Assembly (NCBI GenBank): GCA_037102815.1
Contig: BTPP01000004.1
Location: forward strand, 4,650,001 to 4,714,000
Direction of reading: 5' to 3'
Source: Neurospora intermedia
Taxonomy: Eukaryota > Ascomycota > Sordariomycetes > Sordariales > Sordariaceae
Length of the DNA: 64,000 nucleotides
The notes beneath the pieces were generated by a model, which saw nothing but the letters and a program-made list of their open reading frames with translations, ran no database searches and was not told the DNA's origin. Made by a program: the position numbers and the translations under genes. Below are positions 57,525-64,000 of this stretch, piece after piece (position 1 is the stretch's first letter; each line of letters starts with the position of its first letter).

Positions 57525-58289
57525 TCGCTAATATCTTTTCCTTCTAAAGTTCAACGAAATATTATAGTATTCGCTATTACTACGCCGCTATATCCTCGAA
57601 ATCTTTTATAGTATTTATAATCTACAGAATACTATATAGAATATAGTAATTAAAATTATATATTTTACTAATACCAATAGCCCCCTATTTACCCCCCTTT
57701 TATAATAATTATATTATTCTACGGTAGTATTTTAAATAACTATATAAATACGTTTAATTAATAATAGTCTCCTTATAATATTACTTAAAATATTTTATAC
57801 TTTTAATTTTAATTATAAGGGCTACTTAAAGTTAAACTATTGTAGTATTAATAATACTAATGCTAATACTAATTTAATAGCCCCCGTTAACTCCCCTATA
57901 TATATTTCTATACCGAATATTCCTACCTATATCCCCCCCTCCCCCAATTATAATTATAGCCTTTAGCATTAATTAATTAATAAAAAATTAGTATCGCTAA
58001 ATAGGAAGTTAGATGAATTATTAGAATTCGTATAGGAAGACTATAAATAAATAATATAAAATAGTATTTACGAATATTATTAATAAATATAATAATATAC
58101 GGGAGTATTTCTTCTAAGGTTATAGGTTCTAATTTTATATTAATAATAATAAACGCCGCTAGGGATTTTTCGTTTAGAATAATAATAAATAATATAGGTT
58201 ATACTCTATTTAACGCTTTATTAATTTTCTATAAAGAATTTAAATTACCTTCCCTCCCTATTTTTTATTCTATTTAACGTCTCTATTCT

Positions 58290-58650
58290 ATATTTTATAT
58301 CTATATTTTACATTTACGTCTTACATCTTTATATTACCTCCCCCGTTTACGTTTTATATTATTACTTTATATCTCTACCTTATATTTCTACTTTATATTT
58401 CTACTTTAGTATTTTTACCCTATATCTCTATTTTATATTTCCGCTTTACATTTCTACTTTATATTTTCTACTTTATATTTTACATTTATATTTTACATTT
58501 ACGTTTTGTATTTATATTTTATTTTCTTATTTATATTTTATATTTATATTTTATATCTTATATTTATATTTTATATTTACATTTCTCGTTTATATTTTAT
58601 ATTTGCGTCTTATATTTTATATTTATATTTTACATCTCTATTTTATATCT
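58290..58650. repeat. TTTATATTT-rich degenerate array
   Basis: Words of the type TTTATATTTCTAC and TTTATATTTATAT recur every 12-18 bases over about 350 bases. It looks like a simple-sequence array blurred by mutation. Confidence 0.6.
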
Positions 58651-59200
58651 TTCAATAATTACTATTCTCCTACCTCTATCTAACTAATTCTTATCGATTT
58701 AATAGTTAGCCCGCCGCTAATATACCGCCGCTATATTTCCCTAATTTTATATTCCTTAAAAAGATCCGGGTAATTTATATCCTCTTATAATACTTACGAA
58801 TTCTTATCGTCCGGATACCCCTTCTATTTAATCTAAAATTAATATTAGCGGCCGGATTTATAATACTTTATAATTACTTTAATTTTATACTAAATATTAT
58901 CCTCCTTAATATTTATAACTTCCCTTCGCAACGCTACTACAATAGAATCTTTATAGTACAATTCTAAAAGAATAATGAAGAATATTAAATAAATTTAGTA
59001 ATATATAAGGAGTACAAATCGGTACGCTATCTTCTTCTCCCTAATAACTTTAATAATTTAAAAAAGTCCTAAAAATTTATTTACTAATTTAGCGCTTAAA
59101 TAGTATTATTTAATATACTTTATACTAAGTAGAACCTAATTCCTAACGTCGAATTCCTTTAATTTCCAAACTTTATTATATTATTTCGTATACCTAATCA

Positions 59201-60131
59201 AACTACTTTGAAACCGGAAACGCCGATTTCTGGTCGAGGAGTGCTCCAAAACGAAAATTAACAACGGTAATCGACTTAGGAGGGTCGTTTACGTCCCTCA
59301 CGATGTCCTACGACGAGCGTAGCGACGGTGTTGTATCGTCGTTACCGATAGCCATCGACGGCGGTGCCCGTGGATTCGAAAATAGCGTCTATAACCCGCT
59401 CGTGGAAATCTCAGTATATAATAATCCTAAAGCCGTACTTATTACGAAGATTTCGGATAAAACGGAAGAAGATAATAAAATATTAAAAAAGTTTATTATT
59501 AGAATAAATAAATTTATAGACTATAATACTATTTCGACTAAGGATTATTATTAGGTTCGAAAATTACTTTTCGAATTCGTAAAGGTATACGTTAGAAAAA
59601 ATAAATCTATACGACTTGAGGCTAGTAAGGTTAAAATTAATTAATTTATTATTAAAAAGGATTTTAATAATTTGAAGAAGGATATTCTAAAGGAGATTAA
59701 GAAAAGCGTTTAAGAAGTATTAAAATATTAGGCTAATATTATAGCGAAAGTTAATCCGAGTAAAATTAGTATTATTTTTTAATAATTATTTATTATTATT
59801 AAAAAGTTTATTCCCTTTAACTTTGAGCGATAGTTTACTATTAAAGGAATAATAATTACCGCCGAATTTATAAACCGTTTAAATAAAAATATAAAAATAA
59901 TTTTAGTTATATATTTAAATAAGAAGAATACTAGCCTAATAATCCGAGTAGCTATTAGAATACTAACGACCGGAAACTACGTAATTGTATTTAATAAATT
60001 TATATATAATTAGTATTAGTATAATTAAGTATAGGCTAAAAAAATTTTCAGCCCCGATACTTTTATTACTATAAGTACGGTAGGTATATTAATTTAGGGC
60101 GTACTTTAAAATAATATTAATAATTATAAAA
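59201..60131 (+). mobile_element. Truncated LINE 5' segment (931 bp copy 1)
   Basis: This segment begins AACTACTTTGAAACCGG and is repeated, with C/T and G/A differences, from 60132. It contains the start of the element's first reading frame (ATG at 59303, 83 open codons, with GGARGFENSVYNPL), then stops. It ends at 60131 at the point where copy 2 corresponds to about 61060, and copy 2 begins at once. So it is a head-to-tail duplication of the LINE 5' end or the first part of an older copy into which a second one inserted. Confidence 0.75.
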
Positions 60132-62287
60132 AACTGCTTTGAAACCGGAAACGCCGATTTCTAGTCGAAGAGTGCTCCAAAACGAAAACTAACAATAGCA
60201 ATCGACTCAGGAGGGTCGTTTATATCCCTCACGATATCCTACGACGAGTGTAGCGACGGCGTTATATCGTCGTTGCCGATGGCTATTAATAGCGGTGCCC
60301 GTGGATTCGAAAATAGTATCTACAACCCGCTCGCGGAAATTTTAATATATAACGATCCTAAAGCCGTACTTACTACGAAGACCTCGGATAAAATAGAGGA
60401 AGATAATAAAATATTAAAGAAGTTTATTATTAGAGCGAATAAGTTTGTGGATTATAATACCGTTTCGACCGAGGATTATTATTAAGTTCGAGAATTACTT
60501 TTCGAATTCGCGAAGGTACGTATTAGAAAAAGTGGATTTATACAACCCGAAGCTAGTAAGGCTGGAACCGACCAGTTTGTTACTAAAAAGGATTTTAATA
60601 ACCTAAAGAAGGATATTTTAAAAGAGATTAAAAAAAGCGCCTAGGAAGTACCGAAATATTAGACCGATATTATAGCGAAAGCTAACCCGAGTAAAATTAG
60701 TACTACCCTCTAATAATTACCTACTACTATTAAAAAGTTTATCCCTTTTAATTTCAAATAGTAATTTATTATTAAAGGAACGACGATTACCGTTAAATTT
60801 GTAAATTATTCGAATGAAAATATAAAGACGACCTTAATTATATATTTAAGTAAGAAGAATACTGGCCTAATAGTCCGAGCGGCTATTAGAATACTAACGA
60901 CCGGAAACTACGTAATTATATTTAATAAATCTATATATAATTAGTATTAGTATAACTAAATATAGGTTAAAGAAGTTTTCGGCCCTAATATTTTTATTAC
61001 TATAAATATTATAAGTATATTAATTCGGAATATACTTTAGAATAATATTAATAATTATACTATAGCGGAAACTATATCGAACGTAGCGAAGGAGAAAAAT
61101 CCGGAGGTATCTATTATTAAAATTCGGCTATAGAAGAGAAGGGACGGAGAGAATAGAGGCCTACTTCTAATAGAAGTTGCTACTACGTTAGTAGTATACT
61201 TCTTCTAAAATAATTTCTTCCTTTAGGATAGCAGTATATACCTATACGAACCGTTTTAAATTTTAAATAATATTCAATAATATTTTAAATATTAAGGAAT
61301 TAAATATATAGCGAAATTCTATTATTAAAAAGATATTTATACTTACTATAGCGAAGCTAAATACGAAAGAAATTACTTTAGTAAAGTAAATTGCCCGTTT
61401 AATAATAATAAATTATTTGTTTATTATAAATTATATAGGAAGAAGGGCTATTATATATATAATTATAAAGAGTACCTTATTCTCCGGAAGGCAATTATAA
61501 AAATATTTATTGCATATACCGAAAGGCCGCGGGCGTTCGCCCTCTATAAGAACTTAGCCGGAAAGGTATTAGAATTAATAATAGAAATTATAAACAAAGG
61601 TATTTTCCTAAATATTCCCCTTAATTCCTATATTATTACTACCTTAGAGAGATATATTAAAAGAGTTGTAAAGAGGGGACGGCCGAAGAAGATCGTTGGC
61701 CCGTCCTCCTAATTAAAGTTATTAAACCTTTAAAGTTCGATAAATATTTATATATACTCCTAAAATATAGGAGGGAGTTAGTTATATAATAGTAATAGTA
61801 TTTATACAATTATAGCCCCCTTTAAGGAAGTAATACCCTTATCTTCCGTAGAAAGACTAGAAGGAACCCTATTTTAGAGTAATTAATAATCTAATTAAAG
61901 ATACTCTATTAGAATATAAGGAAATTGTACGAAAAAAGGAAGTTTCTATTCGAATAAGAGGAGATTTATAATATTATAATAATTTAGGAGCCGGATAGAA
62001 ATTTAAATAAGGATATTTACCGTCCTAGAGGCGGGAGATATTTTAGGGTCGATTATATAGAGAAGGGAAGGGTAGTAATATATATAAATAAGAAATAGAA
62101 TTTAAAGGACCTAAATTTTTAAATTGGAAAAGATTGGGCTATAGTAATATTTAAGAGCCTAAGGGATTTAACGATTGTTTTTTCTATCTACTCTCCTATC
62201 TTTACGTAGGGAATATTAGAATATTAATAGGGATTGCTACTCTTTAAATTTTTTAAAGTTAGGCCCTTAATAGGAAATTTAATTATA

Positions 62288-62317
62288 ATTGGGGATTATA
62301 ATCTCTACTATCCTAAT
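62288..62317 (+). pseudogene. LINE endonuclease motif
   Basis: The frame reads I-G-D-Y-N-L-Y-Y-P-N-stop. In LINE endonucleases the motif is G-D-F/Y-N-x-H-x-P-x-W; the His and the Trp have been lost by C-to-T and G-to-A changes. Confidence 0.65.
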
Positions 62318-63835
62318 TAGAATTTAAAGAATAGGACTAATTTAGGGGTTATTTGCTTCTTTATATAGGTACGACGCTAGAGATTTAATTTACTTACCCC
62401 CCGTAGTAAGCCAATAAAATTCGGGAATACGATATAAGGAGAGAGGGATAGGATAATTGATTATATATAATTATTACCCGGGGTCGAGGCCGAATATTAG
62501 GGAGTATAGAGGTATAAGTAAATTAATTTGGACTATTACCTTTAGGAAATTTAGATTTAAGTAGGAAGAAAAAATAAAAAAGTAGAAGAAGAAGGAGGAT
62601 ATAGTTAGAGTTTTATAAATATAGTAAAAGTGAAGGAGGTAATAGAGAAATGGATATTGGTCTTAGAAAGGATTAATATAGTAGAAGATTTTAAATTTGC
62701 TTTTCGTAAGTTCGATAGAGAATTTATAAGTATTATAGAGGAATTTATCCTATATTAAAAGAAAGGTCGAAGGAGGAAAGTAAATTAGTAAATATTAGGA
62801 TATAAAATAGTAATAAAAGAAGTATAGAGGATATATTAGGAGTAATTTAAATACCGAATAGTATTAAATTAAAGGGTTTTTATTGAAGTTATAATAAAAA
62901 AGAAGAGGATAATTGCGAAAATTTAGTAAATTATATAATATAATAGCGTCGTTGAAGCTTCGAAGAATCTGAATTGACTTTAGCTTCTAGAATAATAAGC
63001 TTATACCCAAAGTTATAAATTAATAAATTTATTTAAATTATTAGCCCTTTAAACCTATAAAGGAATAATAAAAGTTGGAAATTATAATAGTAAGGCTGAA
63101 ATTTTTACCGATCGCTTCTTCTTAAAGGTAAAGGTTTTAATAAATTACTTACTGGATTAGATTAAATTATTAAATAATATTAAATTAATAATTATTAGCG
63201 AGCTAATTAATAAAAAGGACGTTTAGGACGTACTCTCCTAAATAGTACCTAATAAAGCCCCTAGGATTAATTAATATTTAAATAAGTTTTTAAAAATATA
63301 TAAATAACCGTTCCGGTAGGCTATAGTATATTTAATATCCGCTAGCCTCCGACTTAAATATTTCTTATAGTAATTTAAGGATATAAAAATAATTATCTTT
63401 AAGAAGTTTAGGAAGAGCGCCGCCTAATAGAAGCTAGTAAATATATAAAGGCTAATATCGCTATTTAATAATATAGGAAAAATCTTTAAAGCGTTCGTAA
63501 TTAAAAAATTTATATAAATAATTAAAGAATTTAATTTCTTACTAGAGGGTTAAATAAATAATTAAATAAACTATTCGATAGAGTTTATAATCCGGGTAAT
63601 TACCGACGCGGTATATACGGCCTAGAAATTTAGGGCTATAACGTCCCTTATACTTTTAAATTTAAAAGGAGCGTTGAATAGAGTTAATTATAGGTAATTT
63701 CTATATACTTTATAGGAAATATAATTCCTAATGTAGATTATTCAATAAGTAGTAAATTTTATTGCCGGAAGAAGAAGTTCTCTTTTCTTTAACGACGAAA
63801 CCTCCCGCCCTTATATAATTATTATTAGAATACTA

Positions 63836-63946
63836 TAGGGCTCCCCCCTCTCCCCTATTTTATTTATTCTCTTTATTACCCTATTATATTAGAAATTAAT
63901 AATAATCCTAAATATAATTATAATCGGCTTCGCCGATAATATTAAT
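63836..63946 (+). pseudogene. LINE reverse-transcriptase core
   Basis: One frame holds stop-GSPLSPILFILFIT and, 29 codons after that stop, IGFADNIN. These are RT motifs B and C (active site). The stop replaces Gln (CAG to TAG) and the Asn replaces Asp (GAC to AAT), both RIP-type changes. Confidence 0.8.
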
Positions 63947-64000
63947 ATTATAATAGTAGTTTATACTACCGAAGAAAACTGTCGGACGTTATAAATAGTA

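Larger units (their letters stand above)
53484..64000. other. AT-rich RIP-mutated repeat block
   Basis: Over 10 kb of very AT-rich DNA with almost no open frames, strong excess of TA and shortage of CA and TG, and coding relics in which TGG reads TAG, CAG reads TAG and GAC reads AAT. This is the expected result of repeat-induced point mutation of transposons and matches constitutive heterochromatin in Neurospora-type genomes. Parts between the named relics (about 55.1-55.6, 56.4-57.5, 57.5-59.2 kb) are too decayed to assign. The block continues past the window edge. Confidence 0.88.
60132..64000 (+). mobile_element. Tad-like LINE retrotransposon relic (RIP-mutated, runs off edge)
   Basis: A plus-strand non-LTR retrotransposon of at least 3.87 kb. 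The first frame starts as in copy 1, but its ATG reads ATA (near 60230). A Lys- and Tyr-rich stretch near 61390-61480 (LFVYYKLYRKKGYY) may be a ruined zinc knuckle. An AP-type endonuclease motif GDYNLYYPN is at 62291-62314, followed by TAG where Trp is expected. Reverse-transcriptase motifs are in one frame: GSPLSPILFILFIT (from 63839, with TAG where Gln is normal just before) and IGFADNIN (63923-63946), where the second Asp of the active-site FADD reads Asn. The order endonuclease then RT fits Tad1-type LINEs. All reading frames are broken. Confidence 0.8.

Noticed and set aside
59303-59554. Independent small gene of 83 codons in the AT-rich block
   Set aside because: It is the surviving start of the LINE first frame, repeated with mutations at 60273-60485.
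1-64000. CRISPR array, operon, ribosome-binding sites or riboswitch
   Set aside because: The DNA is eukaryotic; the tandem repeats found are a coding minisatellite, satellites and microsatellites, with none of the repeat-spacer pattern of CRISPR.

Overview
The window looks like nuclear DNA of a filamentous ascomycete, most likely a Sordariomycete close to Neurospora. Four things point that way: short introns with GTAAGT-type donors, widely spaced GC-rich genes, fungal cell-wall glycan enzymes, and a right-hand block (about 53.4-64.0 kb) that is extremely AT-rich, nearly free of open frames and full of C-to-T / G-to-A damage, as expected from repeat-induced point mutation (RIP). The species call is inference; no database search was possible.

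Left part (1-18 kb). The first 4.7 kb has no convincing gene. It holds two related inverted-repeat elements (1429-2012 and 2821-3485) with TA at both ends and tRNA-like Pol III boxes inside. Next come three genes that look functionally linked: a five-exon family 2 glycosyltransferase of the fungal cellulose-synthase-like type (4692-7127, minus), a four-exon secreted GH12-type glucanase with a GPI-anchor-like tail (8011-9281, minus), and a three-exon UDP-glucose 6-dehydrogenase (11108-13222, plus). The last two are divergent across a 1.8 kb gap. I infer a polysaccharide-synthesis locus: sugar-nucleotide supply, polymerase, and a wall-anchored trimming or remodelling enzyme. A third short mobile element (16989-17454) has 46-bp inverted repeats and an 8-bp target duplication.

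Middle (18-43 kb). Widely spaced single-exon genes: a disordered protein with a SILK-type motif (18351-19793), a conserved-looking type II membrane protein (24759-26888, minus), an acyltransferase-3 membrane protein (28613-30136, minus), an OCH1-like GT32 glycosyltransferase with an unusual coiled-coil tail (33088-34671), a tRNA-Val(AAC) (35349-35422) and an FSH1-type serine hydrolase (37642-38304). The long gaps between them contain only unconvincing frames.

Right part (43-64 kb). Four loci encode proteins sharing a Cys-x2-Cys-x12-Cys-x2-Cys module attached to unrelated low-complexity regions: 43562-44647, 46942-48876, 49574-51526 (minus) and 52687-53379 (minus). The last one lies about 50 bp from the AT-rich block and carries an early CAA-to-TAA stop of the RIP type. 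The block itself holds decayed relics of a MULE-type DNA transposon (about 53.8-55.05 kb), a 60-bp satellite (55.6-56.1 kb), and a Tad-like LINE with endonuclease and reverse-transcriptase motifs (60132 to the window edge), preceded by a head-to-tail copy of its first 931 bp (59201-60131).
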